Positions 10,629 through 25,702 of a stretch of DNA of 64,000 bases are shown in pieces. The DNA comes from Rotaria macrura (lineage: Eukaryota; Rotifera; Eurotatoria; Philodinida; Philodinidae). Position 1 is the first letter of the stretch, and every line of letters begins with the position of its first letter. The position numbers and the translations under genes were made by a program. The stretch is taken from positions 90,452 to 154,451 of the forward strand of contig OENT01000239.1 of NCBI GenBank assembly GCA_900239685.1, in the 5' to 3' direction. The notes beneath the pieces are model-generated. The model did not search any database and was not told the origin of the DNA. It was given only the letters and a program-made list of their open reading frames with translations.

Positions 10629-13600
10629 GTTGATTGAAAATCTATCTGAATAAGATAAAAAGTAAAAGAAAGTAATAAAAATGAATCTGTTCTGTGCCCA
10701 TGAGACTGTTTATGTTATTAATGACAGACAACTATTACTAGTTGAAGATGTACATTTCAAATCAGTGTCTTAGTTAGTAGTTGAACTCGATCTATTCGTG
10801 TAGGAGACAAAGATTTATGAAGGGGGAAAATAAAAGAGAAGAGGAAAAGGTGAAGTCAATTAGTAACTCGTAGGCAAGAGAAAACAGTAATCACCATCAT
10901 CATCGATGCATCTTCTTCTGCATAATGACTATACTTATCTTGTAATCAAGAATTGCTTAGAAAGCAATTTGTCTGCGATTCTTCTAATTTAGTGGTTTTT
11001 AAATCTTGCGATACAATAATTGAGGATACACTTTGTATTGTGTGCACTTAATAAAATGCAATATTAAAATATAATTGCATATTATATCAAAAGCTTTTTG
11101 AATCGAGAATCTGTTTTTGAAAAAATTTTACAACGTTACTTTCAACCTTCATACGACGAATGTGACACTAAGGTTTTCTTCTCGTTGTAAACTGTTTATA
11201 TCATAATTGATAAAAGAATATATGAGCAAGAAAAGAGAGGAAAGGAAAAGACATAAATCGGTTTATACACTCGCTTTGTTAATCAATTACGGATGTCATA
11301 TTAGCATTAGTGATGAGAAAGACAGCATGCTCAAAGTGGATATTTTTAGAGGGAATAATAATACTCAGGTATTCATTAAGCACTTGGATTTATTAATGTT
11401 GAAGTTAGTTTTTCTAAGATAATCCGTATGTTAAACGCCTCGTCGATGATATAACACCTAGATAGGTCATGATTTTTTTAAGTTGTCATAGTTATTAATA
11501 AGATGAATATGACGTAGAGTTTATCACTCAGACCAACTCTTTTGTTTTAAGTATTGATGACTAAAAATGATGAAAATTTTATTGATAAGCATCTTTTGAA
11601 GTTTTACTGTTTCTATAAGCTTTTTTCATAAGTGTGGGCTTCTTCCTTTTCATAATAAACTAGTGTTAATTTCAAATTGTGTCAACAGCAATAATTAGTG
11701 ATTTCAGGAACGACTCTATTTGAAATTTTAGGAAATATTCTTTCGTTCAATGTAGAACAGTGGATATCTCAATAGTAGGTAACAGCCTATGATAAACATA
11801 AGTAACTTTCTAATTGATTATGTTTAAACAAGACTGATTTGTACATTTACCAAAAAATATTTTCGATACAAACATCATTCAAGACGTCTACCCCGTACTA
11901 ACTTTCATAAATCTCAATTTTTCCCATGAACTTTTCATGGTTCACTTATAGTCAACTACTTTTTTTTATGAATTGATTTTAACACGTAATAACAGGATAC
12001 AATTTCTTACACATGAATACATGAAAATCTATTGGTGGTACCTTTGAAAATTCTACTTAGAATCTATGTGTATCTCGTATGTCATTTTACTCTAATGTTT
12101 TTCTGTCTTTCGGTTGTAGGCAACTAAACGAATGAAACTTAAGATACGGCAAATGATTTCAAAACTAATAAAAGAAAATTATCAATTCTTATCTATGCTA
12201 TCTGTATTAATAAACTTCTGTAGTCATCATCTCGTGAATATTCTTTACATCGATGTTCTTGTCAGAGCTTTATATTCCGTCTTCAACTTGTTTACTTAGC
12301 AGAATAGTGATGAATCGAATTTTATATAACAACTATAGTACCTTATGCTAGTTTTACATCGGTGAATATCAATATAAACTTACAAAATCAAGACATATTT
12401 ACATTTCAGTATCATCGAAATCAACAAACAACACACTGAAAGTTCAATTCTGCTGAAGATGCAATCAGAGGATACAGGAGTGTAATTCAATTTTTATGAT
12501 GAAAATTGTTTGGTGATCAGAAACGAATTCGATACTCATACTCAACATATAATGTCATTACAATCCTAGAACATTATTCATCTTAAACTATTCTTTAGAA
12601 AAAAAAATTTGCCGATCCAACTCCAAATTTCATTTAAGATTTATGCTATATTTAATATTACATGAAAATGAATTGTGTCAGTTTAACTCGATTCATTTTA
12701 TCGTGTATATCTGGTTAATTGCTTTAGAAAAATGAACTGCTTCTAAATTAATATCCAAAAGTTCATAATTCTTGTGTAGTAGCCATCACTGTTCAACATG
12801 ATTATTACTTTTACTTATATAATTTTGAGGATTTAGACAGAACAATTCCATATGATGATTCTATTTATAGTCTAAAACTATTACAAGAACAGAAGTTCGA
12901 AGTACTGAATAAACTACAGCCTATAGATAAAATAATCAGAATATTTTCAAGCATCTATAGAAAGATATGTCTTGGTTGAACATCGTCGGGCCCGATGAAA
13001 AATGTTGAATATTGTGACGTGTTTACCTATTGCAGATGTCATGTCTTTTTCAATATGAAGTAAAATTTCATGCAATAAGTTACTATTTTAAGATTGACAA
13101 GTCAATTTATGTCGGGATGAATCTATCCTCGTCATTGTTTTCGTTGATTAATTGAATTTTATTTTTCTTCAGCTTAAGATGATTTTGCCGTGTCATTGTA
13201 TCATTTGATGGTTATAGTTATGTAAGATATAGTGAGTAGTCAGTTTGGTGAATTCGTCAAGAATCATAAAGAGGGTACAGAGAGAGAAAAAGCACACGTG
13301 TGTTTATCAACGGGAAATACATTTCGAGCAACAGTCGCTCCGTATGACAAAAGTCTTTTTGAAGCTGAGAAATGTTTACCTACTCTAGGTGTTCATTAAC
13401 AGAGCTTTAACTGCATTTAAAAATTATTGAAAAAAACAAGACGTTATTTTTTCATTTAGAATTGGTTCATTTTTCGTATGGAACAATAATTGTATTTACA
13501 TCGTCGGCATACAGTTTCAAAGTTCTTTTCTGTTTAAAAATATTCAAATGTGCTACATTAAATCGTTTTAAATGACGTGTCATATGGATTAAAAATGAAA

Positions 13601-15554
13601 TTCTAGTTGAAATATCTATAGGCCAAATTGTTGATGAGAGAAACTTTGGAAATTTTCTATAACCTTATGATGAAGATCATGCAAAACTAAGATTGACAGA
13701 AGATTAAATTTGCACCGATCGTGAGATATTTTAAGAAGCAGGCAAGCGTAGTTTATTCTAGAAATACCATAGTATAAGAAAGATTAACAGTTGTCATAAT
13801 TCCGATTTAATTTTCAATCTGCAATCTGTTAAAATCTCTAGAATAGCTAATCTTAATAATCCAATCAGTAGTTTCATTGACAAGTATATTTCTAAAAACG
13901 GCTATTTCATTTTTACTAAGTAATATTTTACGTAATGTATTTAACATTTCTTGGAACTAAACACATACTAAAATTCTGAGGAATTTAACGATGTATAAGC
14001 GTCTGTTTCTTTATCAGCACACCATCTCTAATGCAAAGAAATCTGTATGTGTTTTATTCGAAACATTGCTTCATAACTGATTCAATTAAAATCAATTATC
14101 AAATGATAACAGACATAGTGTGTTTGTGACTATTAATCATAACGTATGACTGCATGATAAATTCTTACACTTTCTATAACTATTTTATTCACTTCAACTT
14201 ATATACTTTTCAGTAGTTCAAAAATAGTTCTTTTCTACTACAAGCTATAGAGAGAAATTCCATATTGTAGAAATCAAGCATTTTCTACAGCCTCAGATCT
14301 ACATATGCTTAGCATTTCACTTGAATGTTTACTAAAAATCGACTAGGTTATCGATTCATCACATGATCGTTGCTGAAAATTACTTTACCAGTGATAAAAT
14401 TTTCGTAGTGTTGAAAAATTTAATATTGCCGTTAGCTAACAATATAATTAAGCTCACGGAATGGCACTCGAATTATATAGTATAAGAGTGAATGTGAACA
14501 GACAATTCTTCACTTAAACTACATGACACCTAACGCTCATTAGCAGATATTTGAAACAGATCTCTAAATTGGTTTCCCTTTCAATTATCATTCAATCTTT
14601 CATCTTAGTAGAGATGATCAATAAGAATGACTTTTCACGAGATAAAAAGTGACTATATATACTAGTGAATATACAACCAAAACAATGAGAGAATTCGTTT
14701 TACCATAGGCCTACGTATATACACTGCAGCAGCATAAAATTTTATAGGAACTAGAAATATTTTTTTTTGCCGATCAACGAAGTACTAATAACATCTGTAA
14801 ACCAACACGCTACTTAGTCATAGATGTATGTAACAGCGTTAAAAAGTAAGCATTATAATTAGATTACAGAGAACCGTTCGATAAATGACATCATTTTTAG
14901 AATTAACATAATGCATGCACTATATTTTATGAAAAGTTAGATATTACTTGTGTCACATAAAATTTTTTAAGTTACTTATGATGAGATACTAATCGTTTTT
15001 AATAAAATGCGTTGGAATTGAACAAACGTTCATTTAAACTCTTGTCTAATCTCAATTATATATAAATAACCAACTAATAACTTGATTTTCTCCCGATTTT
15101 GTCTCGTATAGAAGATATATTTTAACTGAAAGCGCCTAAAGAAAAACTTGACAAAAAGAAAAACAGGTCTCCGACTCTTTTTCAAGATGCAGAGAGCTTA
15201 AATGATGTAATATAAAAACAAAGATCCAAAAGTCATACCTTTTCAAGTGGTAGTTCACAGTGCGTATGAGAACATTTAATTGAATCAAATAAAGATCTTA
15301 AATCTTTCACAGTATCAAACCTTTAACTTAAACTTGTCGCGAAATAGGAGGACAAAATATTAATACATGACTTGTCGTGTTGGACTTTTCGACAAACAGT
15401 TCGAGGGGATTTGTCGAAGTATAATATTAGAATTTTCTAGTGCTGCGATTTTTGATTAGTATCATGTTGATAAATCATGCTGAACATCACAGTAATTTTA
15501 AACACGGTTGATCAAGAATACCTACCTTAACAATGATACATCAAGGGATGTGAC

Positions 15555-15574
15555 AGACATGCATCAGCATGTCT
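15555..15574. promoter_or_regulatory. p53-family-like double CATG site
   Basis: The sequence is AGACATGCATCAGCATGTCT, an inverted repeat with 8-bp arms and a 4-base centre. Read as two abutting decamers it matches the p53-family consensus RRRCWWGYYY twice at 9 of 10 positions each, with CATG cores. There is no gene nearby to regulate, so this may be coincidence. Confidence 0.25.
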
Positions 15575-18500
15575 TTGATTTATTAGAAACAATAGAACAA
15601 CAAAGCATTTTATACAACACGAACTACTTTGTTATTCCCTGTGTAAAGGATTAAATTAGGCCATGATGAGAATGTATGACTGTAAATGGAGTGAATAAAA
15701 ACATGTCTCCGTGATAAATAACGCTACTCGAATCATATTTCACATCTTAATCACAAAGAGATTATACTAATAGTTCATTGTAATATATATATTCGTGAGT
15801 TTATCGTGACATTGTGACTATTGAAACGGAATGTTACTTGACTACATCAATGCTTGGAATTGTTAGATTTAATGGCAACTTTCATCTTAAATATCTAGGA
15901 TTTATGGAAGTTTGTTAGATCAATATAGTTTGAAATTTGGTTGATGGGACATACTGATGTTTGATTCGATTACAATACAAAGAATCGAAAATAAGTGATG
16001 TAAACTGAGAGAATATGTTGATCAGAATTATTTTATAGATGCAATAGTGTATTTTAGAGAAATAGACATCAACAGTAAATCGAAGGAGACTTTAGAAAGA
16101 ATGACGTTGAAGAATGATGAAGAAAGAACGTTACCGGTAACAGCTCAATATCAAAAACAACAAAGATAGTTTTTACAGAAATTAAATCTCATCACCGTTC
16201 ATATTTTTAATGAAACATGTATTATTCTTAATGGTTTATGTGATTCGAAATTAATTTGGAGAGTATCTCTTTTAAAAGTAGCCTATTTGCAGTCAAGGAC
16301 ATTCTCCATTCATTTTAAAAGGAAGAGTTTGGAAAAGGTCATCAATTTTTCATATCAATAATCAGAGAAATGTTTACGAAATTGAACGACGCAAAAGTCG
16401 TTGAATGACACTGAAAATTAACGGAATAATCAGGTTTAGCAAGCGAATAATTGACCTTTCTCTTTCTATTAGGAACATTGTATTACATAAGAAAAGTAAA
16501 TATAAACATATTGCAAATACCAATAGTCAATGTAGAATCCATAGAAAATATTTAAATTAAAATTTTTTTTGTACTATTCATTCATCGAAACAAATGTTCT
16601 TTATAAATCATGACGTATTAATCTCAAAAAGTCACACATATAATACTTATTGTGACTGAAACGTAAAAAACCATATATATTCAATTATAGTTTTTGGTTA
16701 TGTTAACAACATTGTTCCTAGTAGAACCATTCAACATAAATACATGTAGCAAAAAGTCATTTTAATGAATGTACTTTATTTCTATTGCAATTTGAGAATT
16801 TCTTCAAGTTTACGTTACTCAGAGAACTATTCTTGGATATACATGACATGACATTAAATTGATTTAGAAAAAACAAAGTTTTTCTAACCTATTTTAAACT
16901 TTTACCCAAGATTGCAATATGATAATTAACCAATAAAATGTGATATCGCTTTTAAGGATTCCTGTCGGGCAAAATTATATAAGTATGTGCGTCACTTTCA
17001 TGCAGCCCTTGGGGTTTCTATGTCCCATTCAATATAAGATTTATTCGCAAGAGACTCCGACTAAAAATTGTAAATAGTTGTATGTTCCATACGATGTGAA
17101 TGAAATACTTTAGTAGAAAGAGAAATCAACATAACTTGTACTCAACTGATTGAAGAGTTGCTAAGCTGGAAAACGTTTAGGCACTCTAATAGATTTCCAT
17201 TATTCTATTTAAAAAAATTCATGCTATCTATTTTCAACGTTTCTTGACTGATCGAAGTTCTAGAAACAATTCTAATTCTACATTAATTTAGTGATATAGA
17301 TTTCACCAATAAAAAAAGCATTATGAATGATAGGATTTCGCCTCGAAAATCAAAACTCGAGCTCTTAACTTACTTCTAATGTGGTGAGCCAATCTTCTAG
17401 GAAATACGATGTTTACGAAGATCGATATCTTATTTGCTAGGAAAATCGTTTTATCTTTCCATATGTCCAGAGAAAAACAATTCTTATATTTTTAGTGGAA
17501 CTACTATTTTTTCGTCGAGAAAAGAAAACGCAGTATTCAAAAGCATCGTATTTCGTAAATAATTATTTGCACTGTAGCTCTCTAATTAATTCAAAGTAAT
17601 TTATAAGGTCATCTATTATTTGCTAAAAGTTCAAGAGTACGCTTCTGTTGAGGCTCTATCTTCATGAATTTTACGATAATTCATACTTTATCGAATTTAT
17701 TTGCGAAATCGTATTTGCAATATACATTCATATATAAAATGATTTTAGCAATCGAATTCAACGGAAAATACTTTAAAATAAACTTTAGTAAATTATGTCG
17801 ATACTTACTCAATGCGCTAAAGGACGAATTCAATTTCAATTAAATGTCAACTACTGAAAACTTTCTTACTATAATAATGTTCAGAACTATGAAAAATATT
17901 TTTTTTTCATTTAGAAATTATTGCAATTTTCATTTCCGTTGAAGGAACACAGCACGTACTCGTTAGTTTAAATTAGAGCGAGTGTTCATTCACACCCACC
18001 TATATTGTGATTTATGCACGGATAACTTCTTTGTCGAAGTCAGACGATCACGGTCGATAATATTATTATGAACAAACACATCATCCTAACAGGTGTGAAA
18101 AATCGAATTACAAGACGAGCTATGTCTTTTTCTACGATAGAGAATATACGAACTAAATAATTCTTTGTTATTTCTAGTTAGAATAGAACTCAATCAAACA
18201 TAATAACACCATTGGTTCATACTTTGAGTACCATCTATGAACTAGACACACATAAACAATAAAGCGCAAGCAAAAATTATTAACGGCTGGATCGGGATTC
18301 AATAAATTCAATGATTTTGTTGTCTTGTTTTTTCATTGATTTTCAGTTTCTACCAGATATTCTCAGATACATATAATGAGGCCAAGATAGCGTCTTTCTG
18401 GTGGCACTCAACTAAAAATATTCTCATCTATTCAATCTTACCATTGAAAGAAGTGAATTAGAAACAAGAAAATGATGAAGTTCTAAATGTATAACACTGC

Positions 18501-21500
18501 AGATCTCGCTTTCGGATGATTTCTCATCATAGTTTCTTTTATTTTGTGGTTCGAATTACTCTGTATCATTTCATTGTTCATTTTACCAGTAACAACAATT
18601 TGTTAAGAATTGAATCTGACACTCAATGCCACTATAGATCTTTCATTCGAAAAATATTATGCTGGCTAACATATTTGTGCGAACAACATTTCCATTCTTT
18701 GTCTTTCAAGAAACTTTATAGAAAACTTTCGATTATATTATGAACTGATCGAATAAAAAACCGCCAGTCAACGAGTACGATAGACTTTTAATGTAGGCAA
18801 TGTGTTCGACGAGACAACAATTTACTAATAGTTTAATATTATCACAAGAATAAAGCTCATAGTTGAATGATTGAGCAGATATAAGTATTTCTATTTGGAA
18901 ATCATTGAACAAAAGCTACAACGTAAGTTGTTCAACACTTTTATCGACTTTGATTTTGATTGCAGCGAAGATAGTACTACTAAGGCTATGTATGTGATAT
19001 TATTTTTACCGTTCGACATCTTTCCATTGCTGAACAATAAAGATTTCTTTCTTATCATGCAACGATCGCAGTCACTATCAATATTACTTTTCAAAATAAT
19101 ATGATGTAGAAAAATATGCCTCCTGTTGTTCCGTGCCGATGGGAGGTAGAAATAGATCATTAATGTCTTAGTAAGGCGAAGGCTTTGAAAGTTTAAAACA
19201 ATCACACATAAGCTATGTTAATAGTAATATTTAAGCAGGCAATCAAAATCGAAGTTAGAGAACATCGTTGAGCAACATGTATTAGATTTTATCATCTTTC
19301 CTGTGCAATGGCTTCCAGGCGTCAAAATTAAAAGTCTTTTCTTGACAAAGAAAATCAATTAATTAACAAAACTTGCAATATTCTGCTCTTCACTAAATAA
19401 GTAGGTTTCAAGAGCGGAAAATGTACGTCACAATCAGAAGAAAAGTACGAGTCAGAAATACTCCATTCGTTTCTACTCGATAACACATGGACTTGAGATA
19501 GATTCTATTTAGTTTGTCAACATTATCGAAGGACAATTAAGTTTCACATTGAGTAGATGTAATAGTTCCTAAACTTTTACATTTGTATTAGATTTCAACT
19601 AAAGTGAAAAAATCACTGTATATTAATATACTAGACTTTCATATGACTTATATATAAACAGAATAGAAACAGCGAAAAAGAAACTCGTGACTGTTTAGAT
19701 AAGCAAAAAAGAAATGATAGTATTTCTTGCTGACAACCTGAAGTAATGCTTCATTGATAAATCCGTGAAGACTATGAAACTCTATACTTTTATCATGTTT
19801 TTAACAACGTTTTATGAGCTCATGTTCATATTGCAACACAACAAGAAATTAGAAATATACTATTTAACTCAATAATATCTAAGTTTGTGTTAACTCGTAT
19901 CTTCTAATGTGATCTTTCATTCGCACTGTGTCGAAAACTACACTGATTGCAATTGTTGAATCAAATTTTACTTCAATTATTTCTATAATGAGAGACAAAC
20001 AATAGTAAAACAAGTCAGATGACGGGAGAGAATATATTTTAATACTTTTATTTGACACGAAGTCACAATTGAGTCATTATATTTCGCTTGTTTATAACAT
20101 AACTTTAGTTAGAAATAAATTCCAATTATAGAACTTATGAACTGTGTAAACCCTCTACTATAACACTTGTCTTGAACATTCATTAAAGAAAACTGTTCTT
20201 TGCGAATCAAGCATAAAGAAATTTTCAGTTCACATAGAAAAAGAAGAATAAATCTGCTAAATTTATTCAATTTTCTATGGCTTTAAGAATATTTTTTTGT
20301 TTTAGTGTTCTTAAAACGAGTAAAGTTCCTAACAAGAAAATATTCAATTACTAATTCATCAATACTATTCATAAAATGAAGTTTCGCGTTACTAAAATGA
20401 TATATGCATTATTCAATTCGGTCAGCATTTCTATTGTGATTAGTGAAGAAAAATGCATCGTTTTCTTCAGAAACTACTTTGAAAATCAAATACAACAGAA
20501 TGATTTATTACAAGCTTAATCTACGTCACTTGAGCAAAATACTGGAATGATTCAGATGTATAGAACACGTCTTGTGCACACGACACAACATTGCTGTCAA
20601 GTAAAACTACTTCATTTCAAACATAATTCGATAACTTATGATAAGGAAAATAGCAACTTATGTGTATGAAAATAACGTTTTTATTGACGTGCAGCCATAG
20701 TTGTGTGTAGGTTGTGCGGCAGGGAAATGAAGTTTCAACTTGTTGTTGTGCTTTCAAGTGTGTCTAGCATGGTTCATCAATGTATTGAGGCATGATAAAA
20801 TTGACACGAACATAGACTGATAAGACGCCTAAAGAATATTTTTACATAACCTCTAGTTACTATGACATACCGTTAGAGTTTGTCTTCTATGTTGATACTA
20901 GACATATATTCATGAATAAAATATTTTGCAATCAATAAATATGAGTCTCAAGGAAAATACTGAAAGGCTCTAAGGAAAAAAGTGGTTCAATCAAAACCAA
21001 TTTTTTTCTCATTTGATCTATGTATGCAATCTATGATCATGACCCAATGGTCATGTATTGATCAATGTTCTCTTTATTAATTGAGTAAAAAATAGATTTA
21101 GAAAAAAAACAGGAAGGAAATGTCTTGGGCCCAATAAGAGAGAAAAACAAAGGCTATGTTTTATATTATTCATGCAGTTTTTCTACAATGTAATTCTACT
21201 TCATGAAGATAAAAGAAGTCAACTGCTGCTGAATGACCCGCTGAGATTAATCAAGGAATATAACGAATGACATATGATGAAAACGTTGCTGAAACTTGAA
21301 AATAAAACTAAAATTTAAAAACAAAAACAAGTTGCCATTATAAATGAAATTCTTTTAAGCAACTTATTAGATCAATTAAAATGTCTTTGCTACAAAATCG
21401 CAATAGACAGATAAGGTATTTCATTTAATACGATTTGTATAAGAATATTTTAGAACTTTTTTAATTTGCAATATCCTTTTATCTAAGTATGAAGAATTTA

Positions 21501-24479
21501 TCTTCTGACTTTCATGCTTTTAATTATATTATTATAAGAGATGATTTCATTCAATAGAAAGCCAAAGCAGTCAAGATTCACATTAAATAATTATCATTAG
21601 GAGTCTTTTTGTTACTTGAATATAAACTACGTCATTTCAGTGTGCCTAAAGAGATACGGCGATTTTCTTCGCTCAACTGATGAGCTGAATAATATAGTTG
21701 AAAATTAAAATGAAAACAATTTAACCTCTATTTTACTATTTTCGTAGAATACAACGAGGAACAAATAATCATAATCTACTGACATTTATTATCATAGTAC
21801 GGTTATTCATGTCATATTATTGCAATAGTATCGAATTTCAGACATTGATTAATAAAAAATACACTAAATTAGTTGCAACTATAGACATTCCAATTGCAAG
21901 TCTGCGCATGAGGCATATCCTCTAGTGTATGCCTCGCTTAAAAAACTGAACTTCTTTCTTTTAGAATAGCTGATGAACTTTGTTGAACCTAATCTTTGTT
22001 GTCCAGAAAAGATTATCTTTTGTATTTGTGCCGGATGCCAGATATATATATCTTAACTTTTTAATAAAATCTTCAAGGTTCTCCACCTACCTTCATAATA
22101 TTAAAATATCTCATGTTTTTCTCCTTATTGACACTTGTTGGACTCGTACAGATGCTTAAATATTTTCAAAACATGGTCACAATAAACCTTATAGTCATTG
22201 ACTTTGTTAATTAACAATATACTTTCCATCTCATGATGTTACGAATGGAATCAAAACAATTTCACAATAAGACCAAATTTTCGTTTTTCGTACAATCAAT
22301 TCTATTGTTTCTAGTTTATTACGCAGTGACAATGCCATTTCGTTCAACGAAATCTTCAGCTTGGTATTAGCAAGTCATGATAGTACAAGGATTACTGAAG
22401 ACAAAATTTAATTCAATATCATAGTAGTCTGCATGTAATAATTTCCATTTCAAGGTGCTTTTCCCTGCATTACGTTTTCGTTATGCTTGTGTGACACGAG
22501 AAATTAGATTTCAAGCCAATTTCAAAAATCTCCTGTTATTATTACACCTTGTTAGTTTTTAATTCAGAAAAAAAATGAATCAATTATTCATTTGAAACAA
22601 GACCATGCAATTATTTATGCTTTAGAAAAACAAATTAACTACGCATGTGCGTAGACGATGTTATTATTAAAGGACTTGAACTCGTAAGTGCTAATGGTGA
22701 TCCTAAATGCTATTTTCAATATAGTGCAAAGGTAACTAAAGCGTGTGTAATCACGTTAACAAGTTGTACTCAATCTTTCTTCAAAGTTCATTTACAGTTC
22801 TATGTACGAAAGAGATAATCTCTTAAGTTCGAAACAAAAAAAAAAGAAGAATCTTTCAAAGATTTTAAAATGATTTTCACGCAACTCAACGATTAAGAAT
22901 AGTTCAAACAAATGAAATACTATTTTTAATAACATACTGTACTCTCTTTCAATATGATACTGAATGTGTTATGGCCATGTTAGCAAGTCTCGTTGTTAAT
23001 TAAACTATAAGTATAAGGAAAACAGAATCGTTAAGCATCTTAAGCTCATAAAAAACCATCTAATTAAAAATCTTCTTATAAATAATCCAAAATCGAAACA
23101 GTTCATAGTCCAGTAAGATATCTGATACTGCATTATTTGAAAAATTAATATGCAATCACCTTAATTCTTCATGTAGAAATTCAATCTATAATGTTTACTA
23201 TGAAGTCGAAGGCGGCTAAACGTGTTTGATTTGTAGGCAGTTTTTTAAATGATTCATTCAATGTAATTTTTTTCCTTAAAACAAGTTCTTCTTGTACGTA
23301 AGCGATGATATCACTTCGTTCATTGTCTATTCTAAAGAAGAAAAAAATATATTACTAGGTGCATCAAGACGAATTACTGTGAATATGATGAGTTTTATCC
23401 CGTTTTCGGAAATTTCCATCAACACGATAACTAAGTAGTAGTGCAAGTCAAGAGTTTTTAGAAACGCTGGAAATTTCGGAGGATATTACATCATTTTGGG
23501 AACGATCGTACAATGCAACATACACATATGCTCGCTCTATGTAAAACTTCGTTTTTTGGAAGTCTGAACACTGTTGCATATGATTCGGTAATTATTTTCA
23601 TCAATCCATATTCTAAGGTCATTAATTTTTTATCTGTAGGAAAACAACAGACAAAAAGAGTATGGGAAGAGAAATTTCGAGTACATATTCAACCGAGTCA
23701 AGTTTACAGATATTAACAATTGAATATGCAAGCTTTATCATTACTAAATAATTAATACTACTAAATGAAAATTATAATTGGAGATATTCGAATGAAAATA
23801 ATAGTAGTTTCTTAAGCATGGTGAACTACTGATCCACATATGAATAATTTTAAAATTGATTAATCAACTCTTAACACAAATTTATACGCTAGTGAACACT
23901 CGAGAAGCAAGATAATTGATTACTACATTGAAATTCTTATCAACATTTGAATGAATCCATCGAATTTGGAATATTGAACATTTCTAGTCATAGCTAGCAT
24001 GTCGTATTTGAATTTGAAAATTTTCATTTGTTTTCTTGAACGATATGCTAGTAACATATTTGAAATCTTTGAGTCTATTCTATTTACACATGAAGAATAT
24101 TGAAAATACATGGAAGAAACTGATTGTCGACGATTAGCTCTATGAAAAACATCTTGTCTGTAGTCAAAATCATGCTACGTATTTACATCTGTTACAATAG
24201 AGAATCAAATCAAATTCGTAACTATTAGTTATACTTTTGTGAGCTGTTGGATATTAATACTTTTAGAAGTATATTATAATCCATAATAAGATACTGAATA
24301 ACAATCTATATTTAACAAAAATAACAACACTGGAAAGAATCGAGGTATTAACAACTGTCAATCTTTACATTCTTATCTAGCGAAGCGATGTTGTGATAAA
24401 CAAAAGAATGTTGCAAAATAATCCGAACAGTGCCAAAAATAATAATTCACTGCGCCATAGTACATGCCCATTCGAAATT

Positions 24480-25210
24480 ACTATGGGACACACTGACATA
24501 TGCTCACATCTGCATCCCATATAGTATTACTCTATTAGATTTACTTCTACAGAAAAAATGATGACAGAAAAATGGAATGATGGTGTGTCTGTAGGATGAA
24601 TAATGTTCCATCATGTAACGTTTGGAATGGTCCTATTTTGATGAAACAATAATGAGGGAGTAGTTGATTTACATTTCTCGAAGGTTAAAATGGCTCATTC
24701 GAAATTTATGTTTATTTTCGAATAAAAAAGATAATTCGTGTGAATCAAGAGAAAAGTCTAAGTTTGTTTCTGACAAATTATTGAATCAGTTGTTGTTACT
24801 GTTCAAAAAAGCGTAAGAAATCGTCGAAATCATTTCGGATTTTAAGAATTTGTAATGTTTGAAATTGCACCGATACCCTTCGTAGTCTTTGTTCTGTGTT
24901 TTAAAAGGTTCACAAACTTTGATGCATCATGCTTGGAATTCGAAAATCATCTATTCATATGCCTGAGCGATATTATGCTATTGCTTTGTAATATTGCTTA
25001 TATCGGTAGCATTTAGCTATTCACTGTACTAACTCGTTTTCTCATTTCAGGAGTGCTTTTGTCCATTGCAGACATCGGCAAGTCAACGGTGCAATTTTTC
25101 CTCTCAGCAACCACTGCTATGTTAATACGAGCAAATGAACCCTACTTGAACATAGCATGAATCTCAAATGCTGTTAAACCTTTCATCAAAATGAAATGAT
25201 GCGAGACAAA
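24480..25210 (-). pseudogene. Decayed mariner-like transposase
   Basis: Read on the minus strand, 25210-25031 gives HFILMKGLTAFEIHAMFK, a TAG stop, then GSFARINIAVVAERK and DLPMSAMDKSTPEM in the same frame. This order matches the mariner N-terminal helix-turn-helix region and its linker. About 60 codons on, a stretch resembling the arginine/lysine linker (KFVNLLKHRTKTTKG) leads to NPK-stop-FRRFLT near 24840, at the spacing where mariner transposases carry an NPxxFLRRF segment before the first catalytic Asp. TIWDAD near 24520 resembles the FWDA segment around the second Asp. Several stops and frame breaks show it is dead. Terminal inverted repeats were not found. Confidence 0.65.
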
Positions 25211-25702
25211 AAATAATAAGGTGAAATTATTCTGGTGTTCTTTCAAATGCACCAAAATATTGAGAGTTTCTAGGATTTGACTTACCAGTCCCATAGAAAG
25301 AATTTTCATCCGATCCATATAGTACTTATCTGATACATTAGTATTATTATTGAAAGATAAGTCAAAATTGGATAAACAGATTCTGATCAAGACAGCTTGC
25401 ACCGGTGTCAGATATGGGTACGTTCAGATGTCAGGTCGGTTAGGATTACGAGAATTTGACCCATGTCAAACCCTGACTTGCATATTGACTTGAGTCTACA
25501 TTCCAACTATGTAAGTTGTAACATTAAAAAAATGTATCAGTCATTTTGTTTTGCAATGTATAACCATTGGATATTTCTGAAGATATAGCAAAGCAAAAAG
25601 TACATATAATGATTATAATTCGGAACCAACGGTCACTAGATTGTAACTTAAATGTGTTTTCTTCATACCTAGTGTAGTCGTTTGTGTGCCGATAATGGCA
25701 AG

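Noticed and set aside
13293-13302. CACACGTGTG palindrome (E-box)
   Set aside because: A ten-base palindrome is expected by chance in a window of this size.
18516-19205. Overlapping frames of 75-104 residues on both strands in the desert
   Set aside because: They overlap each other on opposite strands, have no family motif and no signal peptide or splice support.
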